Below are positions 23,062-34,572 of a stretch of DNA of 64,000 nucleotides, in pieces. Each line of letters begins with the position of its first letter. The first letter of the stretch is position 1. Source of the stretch: Blattamonas nauphoetae (Eukaryota > Preaxostyla > Oxymonadida); contig JARBJD010000095.1 in the NCBI GenBank assembly GCA_033064195.1, positions 171,716-235,715 of the forward strand, given 5' to 3'. A model generated the notes under the pieces. It was not told where the DNA came from. It searched no databases and saw nothing but the letters and a program-made list of their open reading frames with translations. Position numbers and translations under genes: made by a program.

Positions 23062-26000
23062 TCAATGAAGAGCTTTCCCTTTGGCTCTCGTGATGTAAAA
23101 CAAAATAATCTGGCGGCGTGACTCCTCCAAAACATCCAAAAACGGAATCAAAGCATCATTAATGATCGAATAGAACGCCACAATACAATCAACAGTTGTC
23201 TTTCGGACTTCTGCACTTTCGTGTTTCAAAAGAATAAAAAGGGCAGTGAGGAGGGTGGGAAGCATCTCGATACGCTTCTCAGGCGGGTACTGACGAACAA
23301 CAAGCGGACAGATCCGGATGATGTCGCAGAGCCCGTCTGGAGCGGGAATAATCTCACGAGAAGCTCGTTTGGGAGCTGGAGACATGAAAGAAGAAAAAGT
23401 CAAACTTGAAAAGGAATTACTATGGATGTACTCGTTCAGCAGCTCCACAACCACCGTCGTGATCCGATCCAGCAGTTCTGTCGAACTGAAATCGTTTTGT
23501 GTTGGAGTGGCAGCTGTCAGCGTGGCCTCCAAACACGACGACGCCATTGTAACAAGCGGTCCCATTGATTTCCGCGAAGTGCAAGTGAGGAGGACTTTGA
23601 AGAAGGGCTGGAGAGTGTCGTATCTGAAGACAGATGTGAGGTGGTGGGAGAGGAGAGCACTGACTACACATTCGATGTCGCTGAGCTGTGTTTGGAAGGC
23701 ATGAATCGAATCAGGCTCGCGTTCGAATCGGTCCATCAGCTTTTCGAGCGGAGCGATGACCGACTTTTGGATGACGTTGGCGACGTCGGAGTGGGACAGC
23801 GTGGACGACGACGGAGAGCAGAGCAGGTCAACAAGCTTTTGGATTCTGGCGGACGTTGCTTTCTTCATCGTGGCTGGCTGTGGAATGGGGGAGATGATTT
23901 CGGGTGAGTGCGGCGGAGATTCCAAGCTGTCGTTTCTTCTGAGGTGGGTGTCTGTCTTCGTGTCTTCGTCTTTGAGAAGCTTTTCAAACCTCTTTTTGAT
24001 CGGACTGTGCTGCTGGTTCTGCGTGACGATCTCTTCAAACCGCTTTCGTTTGCTGACACGTGTCTGCTTCGTCTGGACCATCTGCGACGACTCCTCAAAA
24101 GCGAACGACGGGCCCCGCTGTTGAAACGAGTCGTTCGATCGAATGCTGTGCGAGCGCTCGAACAGCATCTCTTCCTGCTCCGACTCGGTCGGATTCTGGG
24201 AAGGGATCTCATACGGCATGTTCAGAGATGTCTGTGGATTCTGCTCGATCGTGTCCTCGTCCAGGAAGGCATTTTGGGTCGGAGCAGGCGCCAGCGAGGG
24301 GAGGGCATCGGACGAGCGTGTTGATTGGGAGCTGTTCGACCTTCCCTGCCGAGCCATCAACCGCCGCTTCTTGAATGATGGAGTCGTTGCCATCGGCTGC
24401 AGACCCGGACTGGCCTGTGGGGAGGGAGTGGGCTGGACGTTGATGAACGGGTCGGGGCTCTCCTCCGACACCGTCGAGTCGCTTGTGTCTTTCCGCGTGT
24501 ACATCCGCGCTGTGAGCGGGACGTTTCGTTGGGGCTGGAAGGACTGTTCGGGGGTGGCGTCTTCGGCCAGCCGTGATGTGATTTTGAGCGGCTTGAACGT
24601 CTTTTTGACTGTCTTTCGATCGGCTTGGCTGTCTCGCGAGGTTTGGATAGGAGTGAGTGAAGTGATGAGAGGACTGGCTTCGTGCAGGTGCGGAGAGGAT
24701 GGGCGTTCGCTGTTCGATGTCGTAGTGCGCCAGTTTGGAGCTCGCTGGATGGTCTCTGTGATCAGCGCGTCTTCCTCAGCTTCGATGAGCTGCTCAATCT
24801 TGTCCCGGTCAGCCTCAATTGCCCTCCACGCGTTCTGCTCCACGTTCTTCTCTCTGAACAGCTGGTCAGCGCGTGCAGGATACGCTCGTTCGAACAAGAC
24901 ATACACAATCCGCACAATCGACCGAGTTTCTGGGTCAGGGTCAGACAGTCCAGCTCCGATGGCTGATGCAATCTCGTCCAGGTTCTTGTCGCTGAGGTGG
25001 GTGACGTAGGGCTGGGCAGCGATGACATCTTCCTGCGCGACGACGACGTCATGAGCCTCCAAAATCAATTTCAGAAATGTCGCTGCTCGCGTTCGCTGGA
25101 CAGTCGCACGGTCTCGTTTTTGCTTCAAACACGCACTGATCGGTGCCACCATTCGACTGCACGAACAGCTCTTCAGAAAGGCAGTGATGGCCGCAGTTGC
25201 TCCGTCGCGCATGATCGGGTTGGTCGACCCCGTCAGCTTGAGAAGGTCGTCGAGGAAGACGTCCTGGATGTACTCGCACTTGTCGAGGGAGTTGATGGCA
25301 ATCGCTGCGACTGTCTCGCACAGCTCTTTGATGAAGGCCGACCGGCCGTCCAGAAACTGGTTGGAGATGAGCGGCCGAAGTTGGCGTTGGATGTAGCTGA
25401 TGAAAACAGGGTGTGAGCAGCAGTCTCCGCTTGCTAACGACTTTAGCCGCTGAATGGCAGTCAACCTTTCGTTCCAGTTCTTGTCTTGTACGTGGATGGT
25501 CTTGAGAGTGTTCACAATCGCGTCCAGTTCGGCTGTCAACTTTTTCTCATTGGTGAACCAAGTAATATTCATCGGATTTCTTGGCATGGCAGGAGAAGGA
25601 GTTGAAAATGGGGTTGTGCGTCCAGATCGGCCTTGAGTCATTGTTGGAGGAGTGGGAGGTTGTGAATGACTTTGAACGTTTTGAGGTTTACGATGCTGGG
25701 CTTCAATTGGTGGTGGGACGGTTGAAATGATTTCTCGTATCTGTTCAAGAGATTTGGGCGAGCCTTTGAAACGGGGAGAGACAATATGACTCTGTAGTGA
25801 GTCGACGAAAGATCGATCACAATTGATGCAGAGTGATGATAACACCGTCACAGAAAGAGTGCGCACTGGTTGTGTAGAATCCCAAATGCATGGGACAATG
25901 AGTGGAATGCATGGGGCGAAGAGTTTCGAGAGCATTTTGGGGTCATACTCTGAATCGGGTTCCTCAACTATGTTTTGGATTAAATGGAGACCCTACAAGA

Positions 26001-26621
26001 AAAAAAACATGCACAATTGATAAGGTTGCTTCAGAAGATGGTGAAAATCAAACATTAAGTTTGGAGTTTGGTGATTTCTGGTCGAGTGCTGATTTCAAGA
26101 CTCTGTCCAAGACTTGAGAGGGATCGCAGAAAGATAAAAACGAGAGCACAAGCGAGATTGACTTGTTCTTTGTGGAATCTCGGGAATTTCCCATGCAATC
26201 TTTCCCAATAGCCACAAAAATCTGTGGGATGACAGAAGTGAAAAGTGCTGGTGTTGGGAATGAAGTTGTGATTATCGTGATGCAATCAAGAGCGGAATCA
26301 ACAACGCGGAAGTTGCTTGATTTCAATAGTGTTGAGAGGGCATCCAATATCTGGTGTAGAGTACCCTATGAGAGAAAGGAAGATGATTACCATTGAGATA
26401 GGTTCAAGAAAGAAATTCATTTAAAAAGGAACCCCGTCAAAGAAAATTACAAATTAATACATCTTGAGGGATTTCTTCTAATGCAGATAACTTTTGTTCC
26501 AGCCTTGGAAGGGCTTCCAGCTGTCGACGAATTTCTAGATGATATTTGTGGAAATCATGATAAATGGAGATTGAAAAAAACCCTTTGACTCTAAGTCTGG
26601 AAGGAAGGAAGCAAGGCTCAT
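23062..26621 (-). CDS. CLASP: CLASP-family microtubule-associated TOG protein
   Basis: TOG-domain protein that stabilises microtubule plus ends and kinetochore or cortical microtubules. Exons: 26582-26621, 26461-26534, 26054-26365, 23406-25992, 23062-23375; introns 47, 95, 61 and 30 nt; 1109 codons. The 30-nt intron (23376-23405, GTTTGA) is in frame and stop-free, so it could be retained. HEAT-type helices in the first 200 residues form one TOG. A second begins near the motif NWNERLTAIQRLKSL (compare DWEQRVNALKKLRSL in CLASP TOG2) and continues with MRDGATAAITAFLK and VQRTRAATFLKLIL. After a Ser/Pro-rich basic linker (about 450-750, lattice binding in the family) a C-terminal HEAT array ends the protein. 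Confidence 0.85.
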
Positions 26622-26690
26622 TGAATATAGTGGAACGACAGAATTTGACTCAAATCTGAGAAAATAAGTCGGTCAGATCCTTTTCATTAC

Positions 26691-27776
26691 ATGAGTGAAA
26701 TTGAAGTTGTATTATCAACGATTAAAGAAGGTCTTGTTTATAGAATCGGTCCCCGTCCATCGGTTGAGGGATACATGTGTGTTCATCAAATTTTCGCCTC
26801 TCAATCGTTATCACTCTCTTTCAACAGATCACAAAACTGGAAGGCTGAGGACAATGTATGGACTGGAAGGGTGACAATTATTGCCAAAGGATCAAAGTGT
26901 TTTGTCAAATTAGACGATCCCATCAAAGGTTTCGTTCCTATCAAATTCAACTGATCCTAAAACGATGATTCTCATCCAGGAACTGTCTTTGCGAGAACGG
27001 AAGTCACCGAAACTGGCCCACAAGCCTTTGAAAAAGTTCGTGATTCCATGCGTTACTTTGTATTGCGTCTGGACGATGGAAAAGGTATTTCTCACCTGTC
27101 TATATTCCAAATGTCGGTAGGTCATAGCATGCCAATTGGACTCGGATTTCAAGATCGTCAGGATGCGTTCGATTTTTCACATACAATCTCGAAACACTTC
27201 AAGTTTGTTTGATTTCACGTCATCCTTCGCAGACAACAGAGAGATTTACAAACAGTCAGTTCAGTACCGCTAGATCAAATTCCTACAACAGATTATTCCT
27301 TGAAGGAAGGAGAAAAGATCCAATTCAATCTGAAACTCAAGGTTTCATTTTTTCCACAATTCATTCCCTAGCCATCAAAATCAAAGGATACTCCTACCAC
27401 CACGTTGCCTGCGGACAGTGGATTTCTCCCTCCTCCTGATACAGAGGCCCTTGATCCCGTTCCAACGAAACATGTCCCAACGCCAATCCCTTCGCCAGAG
27501 GCGCAGGCCTTTTATTCTCAACAAGCTCAACCTTCTGCTCAATCATCGGATTTTGATTCATTTTTCACCAGCCAACCATTTCAAACAGCACCTCCACCTT
27601 CTCAGCCCGGAACTCTCAGTCAGGATGACTTGATGGGCTTTTTTGGGCAAACATCAACAAAATCAACAACTGGACAAGAACAACAACCCTCCACGCAACC
27701 ACTAAACGTTGATTGGTCGGCATTCACTTCAGCATCAACTCAGCCAAGCACGACGGCAAACGATTTTAAATGGTAG
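26691..27776 (+). CDS. NECAP: NECAP, clathrin-coat/AP-2 associated endocytic protein
   Basis: Endocytic accessory protein that binds AP-2 and clathrin coats. Six exons: 26691-26776, 26828-26928, 26980-27084, 27121-27202, 27233-27341, 27372-27776, giving 296 codons exactly. The N-terminal PH-like NECAP domain is easy to follow: VYRIGPRPSVEGY, NWKAEDNVWTGRVTIIAKG, YFVLRLDDGKG, PIGLGFQDRQDAFDFSHTI, then LKEGEKIQFNLK. All are close to animal NECAP. The C-terminal half is disordered and carries short aromatic-acidic peptides (SDFDSFF, VDWSAF, NDFKW at the end) in the place where animal NECAP has WxxF motifs for adaptin ears. Introns are 30-51 nt. Start codons of NECAP and CLASP are only 69 bp apart, so both promoters share that gap. 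Confidence 0.92.
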
Positions 27777-27925
27777 ATTTCATTCGTAGTTCATTTCATC
27801 TCACACTTGACACAACATTTATTGATAGTACATTACCGAAACAAGATGTTTTTCCAATGAAGACAAACAAAATGTGATATGTATGGAGAAAAAGACACTT
27901 TCAAAAAATGATAGACAAAATAGTC

Positions 27926-29376
27926 TCAATAGTCATCTTCCTTCTCCCGTTTCTTTCTATGATGGTAAATAATGAAGCTCACGATTGATGCAATCAGAAT
28001 AATTTGGAACACAGCGGCTCCACCTCCGGCGAGGCCGATCATCAAGAAATGGCCATGGACTCTCCAAGTGATAGCTGCGGTTAGTTTTGTTGTTGCCTGT
28101 TCCAGGGTCATGACAGGTTTTCCTTCATCATCGACGCAGTTTTCCACACTTGCGAATGTACAGTATGAAGTATCATTCATGTGGAGGGATGATTGAGAGG
28201 CGACCATAAAGACATTGTGCACATCGGAAACATAAGGTGCGTTTGCTGCCAAGAATGAATCGATATCTTTTTTCAGGTTGTTGATGTATTGGAGGAGGAA
28301 AATGATGACTACAGCGACAATGAAAGCAAGAGAGATGATCTGAACAAATAGTGTCATTAAGGCCAAGCCAGAGCTGAACTTGGTGCGCATAGAAACGACA
28401 CATCCATATATGGCGACGATAGTGAGGACAATTGCTGCGACGATCATCATAATGAGACTGGCTGTGGCTGAGGGGAGACTAAGACGGGTTGGATCATCAG
28501 ATTGGTCTGGGAAGGAAATAAGAAGAGAGGGAGTTCATACAACTTCCGTTGAGATAGAATGAGATGATGAGTGTTGCGACTCCGAAGATGAGGAGGATGA
28601 GCGAGCCAACAAATTGCATAGTCTATCCCGAAAGAAAAATGAGAAGGGCGAAAGTGACAACATACCTCTATGAAATGCACAGTGCCCAAGAGTTTCCAAC
28701 AGAAGAAGGGTGACAGAAGTAACGCGACTCCAGCAAGGATATCTGCAATTGGTCCCATGAGTTGTGACTCCTCATATGTTGTAATATGGAGAAATACACT
28801 GTAGGTCGTTTCTTCCGTTAAATCCACTTCACCGTAGTAGAACACATCCGGCAAGAAATAATCCCATCGCATTAGAATCTTTGAACTTAAGGCTTTTGTG
28901 TAGAATATGCCATAGCCACCAATAAGAATGAATACCAAGCCGAGAGCGAGGGTGAGAAGGAGGTACACCTGGAGACAGACAAAACGAGTCCGATATGTTT
29001 TTCGATCAAATCTGGCGCCAAAAATACCGATTGGAACACACAAAATCATAGCGATCCCGAGTGCTATCCCCAGTGGTGGAACGTATGTGTAATTTTTGCT
29101 GTTGGTTTGGCAAATGGCATTGATGACGATTATGACGACAGCCAAAACTGCATAAACAATATTGATGATAATAACTGCAATCCCAATGCACTTTTGTCGT
29201 TTAACGGCTTCTTCATCGGACATGCTTTCTGATTGAGTCTCGTCTTCCGATGACGAACTCTCAGAAGCGGAAGATGATTCCTCGGAGCTTGAATCGTCAT
29301 CTGAACCCAAAAAAAATCAGTAAAAACAATAAAAATGGAAGCCTTTCCTTTTGCCCTTCGATTTCGACTTCCCCAT
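27926..29376 (-). CDS. Double tetraspanin-like membrane protein (about 8 TM)
   Basis: Exons 29328-29376, 28666-29300, 28541-28622, 27926-28506 (introns 27, 43 and 34 nt) sum to 449 codons. The N-terminus is basic and Ser/Glu/Asp-rich. Eight hydrophobic segments are visible, in two sets of four. In the first, a larger soluble loop lies between TM3 and TM4 (FYTKALSS..MRWDYFLPD..). In the second, a loop of about 70 residues lies between TM3 and TM4 with paired Cys (SYCTFASVENC). This layout matches tetraspanins, although CCG in the large loop is not seen. It reads as a tandem fusion of two tetraspanin-like units. A basic-acidic tail (YHHRKKREKEDDY) is cytosolic. Function: membrane organisation or traffic by family analogy only. 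Confidence 0.65.
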
Positions 29377-29440
29377 CTGGTTCGATCGAGCAACCCACAC
29401 TTTATATGGATCGATTAGGACCGTTGATGAATAAGGTGTA

Positions 29441-30714
29441 TCAAAACAAAGAATTCCGATTGGGATATAAATTAAGTAATGAATCGTAATAATCACGTCT
29501 CCTGTGGAGTTCTTTCATTAGCTGGTCGTCTTTGGAGTATGCATGAGTTCCCATGAGCCACACAATCTCTGACTCGACACGATCCCGTTCCTCCCGAACA
29601 CGTTCAACAGGAGGCAAAGTTTCTGGAGGTGCGATGGGGAGAGATCCAACAGGGACATTTGGAACGAATCCTGTGGAGAAATGGAGGGTCCTTGGTAGTG
29701 TTTGGGGAGAGCGAGCAGAAGTGGCCGATGACCGCAGAGAGGAGTGGGTTGATGGGAGATGAGATATCCGAGAGTCTGTGTGTGAGTCTGAAGCAGGCGG
29801 GGTGTGTGCGATGGAGGGCTTCCCGTTGTGTGGGGAGGATGTGGTGTGTGATGGAGTTGACTGCTCGTCGTCGTCGGATGAGGGACTAAGGGGAGGGGTT
29901 TGGCTGCGTTGTTTGCGCTGTCGTTTTGGAGGCGGAGGGGTTGGTGTGCGCTCGGCCTGTGCCTGTTGTGCTCGGAGTTGAGCTTCGTGCTGCATCTTCA
30001 GAATGAGTTCGAATTGTTCGTTTGCACGGTCTCGTTGCGCCGTTGCGATGAGAAGCGATCTTTCAAGTTGCTGAGCTTGTTGATCAAGGGCATCCTTTTC
30101 TGCCTGAAGGGCTGTTTCGGGATTTGCACGAAAAAAGGCAATCATGTTCTCTTGCTCGTTGATCTGCTTGACAAGTTCTGAATGTTTTGGCTGAAGGGCA
30201 GCCTGTCTCCGAGCTAGAAGCTGCTTGCAATATTGGGAATACTGAAATATTAAATTAGGTTTCTGGAAAAGACATACGACACTGTGTTGAGAACTGAAGT
30301 TGTCAATATCGTGAGAGAGACGAACTCTTTCTGATTCGATGGATTGGTTCAATTTTGTCTTCTGTTTCAGAAGATCTTCATTCTCTTCTTCGAGTTTATG
30401 ACATTGTTTTTGTTGGTTTTCGATTTGCTCATGGATTGAAGCCAACTCTTTTTCAAGCAACTGCTTTTCCGGTGTCCACGCAGAATAGAGTGTATTAAAT
30501 GCGTACTGTTTGCTTTTTTTGAGCTCTTCTTCAAATTGGAGTGAAACTGCCTTCTTCCAGGCTTCAATCTACGAAATGGTTGAAAGAAAGAAACTCTCAG
30601 ACCTGAAGAGCTACATTATATTCTGCCGAAAGTCGACCTAGATTTGGAAGAAGAATGGAGAGAGGAGAAATGAATGGTAAGTGAGATGATTGGCATCGAG
30701 AAGAACAGACTCAT
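29441..30714 (-). CDS. Coiled-coil protein of unknown function with 4-nt first exon
   Basis: Exons 30711-30714, 30603-30637, 30278-30568, 29441-30241 give 377 codons exactly. The first exon would be only ATGA, followed by a 73-nt intron (donor GTCTGT, acceptor CTAG). No upstream ATG in the needed phase was found, and joining gives MSRLSAEYNVALQIEAW. Helical coiled coil covers about residues 20-190. A Pro/Ser/Thr-rich linker (PTPPPPKRQRKQRS) follows, and a final helical segment of about 50 residues (VREERDRVESEIVWLMG..) ends the chain. I do not recognise the family. The stop is 65 bp from the start of the tetraspanin-like gene on the same strand. Confidence 0.6.
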
Positions 30715-30890
30715 TCAATTTGGCCCAAAAGAAATTTTAGATTTTCAAAGGTGATCGAAATGGAACAAATACATGTTGCGAGTCAACGAAGATGAAGTTC
30801 ATCCAAAATATGAGAAGAAAAAGCAAAATATTGAATAAAGACGCCACAACAAATGAATGGATGTTCAGGCTAGTTGAAGGAGAATGAAGA

Positions 30891-31722
30891 TCAATCATCA
30901 TAAGCACTATCTGACCAGACATTGTCCTCATCACTTTCTTGTTCGGGAGCAGGTGACGGCTCCTGAATCTCTTCCTGGAGAGACTGAGGAGATGGAGACG
31001 ACAAACCTGTGTGAGTTGATATGTTCGGATATTGGGGAAGACAGGCAAATGTGGAAGGATGGCTGTTCTGTGGGATGAGATGAATGAGGCATTGATGTCA
31101 GTGATTGGCGATATGAATGGGTTGAATGGAAGTTGTTGGATGTTCGAAAGAGGGGTGACGTCGTATCTTGAATAATGTGGAATATCTTGATAAAGGCATC
31201 ATAGGAAAGCGAGAGAAGTCAGACTGTAGGGGAAATGAACATCATCATTGACGAGGCGGGCTCTGAATAGGAAGAGTTCTTGGAGATTAATTCCAAGTTC
31301 ATCGAACCCAACAATAACATCTGTGTCATTAATTGTATCTCTTGACTGAAATTGTGCAATTCTTCGAATGGTTCGTCCAAGAAACCGGACATCTACACGG
31401 TTGAAAAGATGTGGCGAATAAAAATGAGTAGAAAGAAAAAAGTGGAAAATAAAGGACTCAAACAGTGACGGACTAACGATATGAGGACATTAAGAGGTCT
31501 TTGGTTTATAGAAAAGAAGTTAGCGTTCTTTGCGAGCGTCGCAATAGTAATAGCACAGAGACGAGAATAGAACTGTTCGATCAGTCTTGGTTTCACGTCA
31601 ATGATCTCAAGATCAGTGCAGTCATCTTCATGTTCTTCTAGAAGTGGTTTTTGGGCGCTGAACATAAGAGTAGCCCTTAACACAACTTTCAAGTTCACAA
31701 ATTTGTGAAGGGCTGGCCACAT
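30891..31722 (-). CDS. TAF3/TAF8-like protein with bromo-TP histone fold
   Basis: Predicted TFIID subunit. Exons 31464-31722, 31225-31392, 31007-31185, 30891-30983 (introns 71, 39 and 23 nt) sum to 233 codons. The joined sequence gives a BTP histone fold: an early helix (about residue 50-75), then LNVLISLVRHYVRFLGRTIRR, then a DVIVGFDELGINLQEL segment. That last part parallels the TAF3 arrangement DDVGEAFQLMGVSLHEL. Shortly after comes a VHFPYNIPHY segment, like the FPHQIP part of TAF3. The acidic C-terminus (ESDEDNVWSDSAYDD) is short, and no PHD finger is encoded. TAF3 versus TAF8 cannot be decided. The start codon is 46 bp from that of the acyltransferase gene on the other strand. Confidence 0.65.
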
Positions 31723-31768
31723 TCTGGAAACAAGATTGTGATATATAAGAGATCATTTTTTGTTGACA

Positions 31769-33019
31769 ATGGGTCATTCACTCTTGTATCGCATCGCCAC
31801 CAGAGGTAAACCAAACAATGAACTTTACCAAAAAATACAAAGCCACCCAAAATTAAGTGCATATCTTCATGTTTACCATGATCTTGTCTGCTGTTTTCTA
31901 TGTCCGCATGGCTGTTTTATTATCTTGTAACAGAGACCAATTGATTACTTCAAACGCATCATTTTCCCTGGTCCAATCATCGCTATCATTCGAATTCTTT
32001 GGTATATATTGCATTTCGTTTTGCTCGCGATCCTTCAACGAATTGTTTACATCGGTGTAAATGTATGCATTTCTTCTTTCTAGAGTTCTCTCCTGCTACA
32101 GCTGAACGATTTTAATGTTCCTCCCCCAAAATGGCGCCGACGCCTTTCACAATGGATGATGTGCTATATCTCAGCGATTACGTTCCCAGCTGCAGGCATT
32201 TATCGCCCTAAGATCATCGACCACACGAAAGACAGGCCAAAATCTACAGAAGCAAAAGATCTGCCAAGATATGAATGGGACCAGCCATGGTGCATTGTTG
32301 CGAATCATCAGTCATTTCTTGACGTTATCCATGCAACAGCTGTTCTTGGATATCCATCTACAATGACAAAAGACGTTCTCTACAACGTTCCATTTCTTGG
32401 CATTGTTTTAAAGGCCTCTCGTAACTTTGTTCAGTACAGGAGCAAAACAAAGGGGGATAGGCCGTCTTCATTTGCCCAACTTCAAGACAGGATGAAAAAC
32501 CCGCAAGAAAGTATCCCATTCTTCATCTTCACCATTCTTCTTTGAACAGACGATTTCTCTCCTCTGGTCTATGGTGAAGGAACTGTGGGGAATGGAACGT
32601 GTATTGGCAGATTCCATAAAGGCCCATTTACTGCAGGGCTCCCTGTTCGTCCAGTCGCCATTTCGTACCCGTCTAAGCATTGTTCATTGAACACAGACAC
32701 CATTGAGTTCCTTCCCTGCGCCTATGATATCACCACCCAGTTCGTTAATCGATTCCAGCTTGAAATATTCGATCTCTACATCCCAAGCGAAGCAGAAAAG
32801 AACGACCCACAGCTGTACGCAAACAATGTGGGGACACTCATCGCCAATTCACTCAACATTCCATACAGGCCAGATATCGATTCTCGGTACAAGTTTATCA
32901 CAAGGGATCTCGCGCGAGGGAAGATCACATGGGAACAGGCGATGGAGAAGGTTGATGAATTGGAAAACGGCCAAACTGTGTCTCCAGCTGACACTCAACT
33001 CAACAAAAAAGTTGACTAA
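31769..33019 (+). CDS. LPCAT/AGPAT-type lysophospholipid acyltransferase
   Basis: Membrane enzyme of the PlsC superfamily, transferring acyl-CoA to a lysophospholipid. Exons 31769-31885, 31934-32062, 32084-32510, 32550-33019; introns 48, 21 and 39 nt; 381 codons. A hydrophobic segment (IIAIIRILWYILHFVLLAIL) at about 55-80 anchors the protein. Motif I is NHQSFLD (HxxxxD) and motif III is GEGT where PlsC enzymes have PEGT. The region GRFHKGPFTAGLPVRPVAI and the later YIPSEAEKNDPQLYANNV resemble LPCAT1 (FKPGAFIPGAPVQPVVL; SPSEEEKRNPALYASNV). The C-terminal EF-hands of animal LPCAT1 are absent. Both catalytic motifs are intact, so it is likely active in phosphatidylcholine remodelling or a similar reaction. 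Confidence 0.85.
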
Positions 33020-33130
33020 TCATTTTTGGTAAGTCTCTGCCAGAGCTGTTCCATCTCACTTGATCCTCTCAGAGCTTTATTTGTCAATAACGTCATTTCG
33101 TTCATTCTCCGTCAAGCAATTGAAATGTTA

Positions 33131-34302
33131 TTATGGCACATCAATGCTTTCGGTCATCTTGCAAGTGATGCCTCCATTCGTAGTCGTCGCATCGAAGATG
33201 AACGAGTTGTGGATTGGATAATTCTGTCTTGTGATTGAATTTGCGATGTCTTGGGAGAGTAAACCTCCCACAATCGATGATAAAGCTGGAATTGGTGGAT
33301 TTATCGGTGGTACTGCTTGTGTAATGAGCGATGAGAGTTCATTGGTATCTAGTTCTGTGACTTGATTTTGTGGAAACTTACGAATGTATTCTAGTGTTCT
33401 ATCGGCTAGATGAATGAAGAAGGATGAAAGTCTAAACCTCGAATTGACGTAAGCATCTTATTAGCTGCTATGAATTGACTGTTTTTGAGTCTGGGTGGTT
33501 GTGTGGCTGTTCGTTTTTTGAGAAGCCACATCTCATGAAAGGGCTGATAAGAGAACGAGTCGAGGGTGATATCCCATTTGAGTCTGGAATTATCGATGAA
33601 GACGATGTCTGAGTCTTCATCAGACTGTTCATCCTCATCATCATCGTCGATAACAATAGCGTCCTTAATAAGTACTGGATTGGTGTTAGCTTGTCGTTTT
33701 CCTGTTCGGGGTTCGATAAATTTTTCGTTGAACAACTTTGTTTTCTGTGGGCTGTGATACGAGACGAAAAAGCTGAGAAGAGAGCGAGTTTCGGCATAGA
33801 AAAATGACTTTCCATGATCAGTACAATGGAGGGACAGTGTAAAAGCATATTCTTGTGGAAGATTGACGCAGGCCACAACAGTAGCAGACGAGAGTGTTGT
33901 GATGATATCTGGATGTGTCGGTGGATATGTCCGAAGGTCTTCAAATGAATGCTGAAGCGACGTCACAGAACAGAATGTGTTCATGCTAGCAAGCCTATTT
34001 GACAGAATAGAAGCCCGCTGGAGAGGGAATGAAAACGGGGATGAACAAACCGGACTTCCAATATCTTCTACCGTAAAATAGAAGTTGGTTTGGACATCGT
34101 CATTATCAATCATTCCAGGATCCCAGAGTACAATAGAGTGGACTCCGGCTAGAGTGAGATTTTTGGCTGTTTCCATTGAAAGACCATTCACACCAACAAT
34201 GAGAACAGAACTTGCTCGAAGATCATGTTGTGCTTCAACACCCCAGAGTCTTATCTGTCTATCGTATATTGCAGCCTCAGCATCAGTAATGTCTCCACTC
34301 AT
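33131..34302 (-). CDS. SAE1: SAE1/AOS1, SUMO-activating enzyme subunit 1
   Basis: Non-catalytic half of the SUMO E1, partner of UBA2, which adenylates SUMO. Exons 34051-34302, 33438-34017, 33131-33405 (introns 33 and 32 nt) make 369 codons. The N-terminus EAAIYDRQIRLWG is the E1 family hallmark, followed by the nucleotide-binding stretch VLIVGVNGLSMETAKNLTLAGV and the crossover strand. The last third carries the family ending: IVGGLLSQDIANSITRQNYPIHNSFIFD, equal to VVGGIL.QEIVKALS....NNFFFFD in animals. An acidic run (DDDDEDEQSDEDSD) sits in the linker that is acidic in other AOS1. The 33-nt intron is a multiple of three without a stop. The gene ends 111 bp from the convergent acyltransferase. 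Confidence 0.88.
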
Positions 34303-34572
34303 GAGAAGATTTGGGAACTTTTGTTATGGTGCTTTAAACTAAGGTGTGTCGAACTGTCTGGTGAAATAGGTAATAACTCAATGAAATATTAGGTTGTCGG
34401 ACTCACTAAAAAGCCACGGAGGTCAGGTTGTCTGAGAGAAAGGTCAGTTTCTCAAAACCTTCAGAAGTCAGTGATTAGTGCCTCTCCAACCCCAAGATAT
34501 CGCGTATCCAAGCTTCATTTCAACATTTGAGTCATAAATCCATTTCTCATGCTGATATTTCAGAGCTAACAC

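Noticed and set aside
29301-29342. A GC-AG intron in the tetraspanin-like gene (GCTTCC donor).
   Set aside because: A GT donor 15 nt downstream (GTTTTT, intron 29301-29327) keeps the same phase and fits the GTNT pattern.
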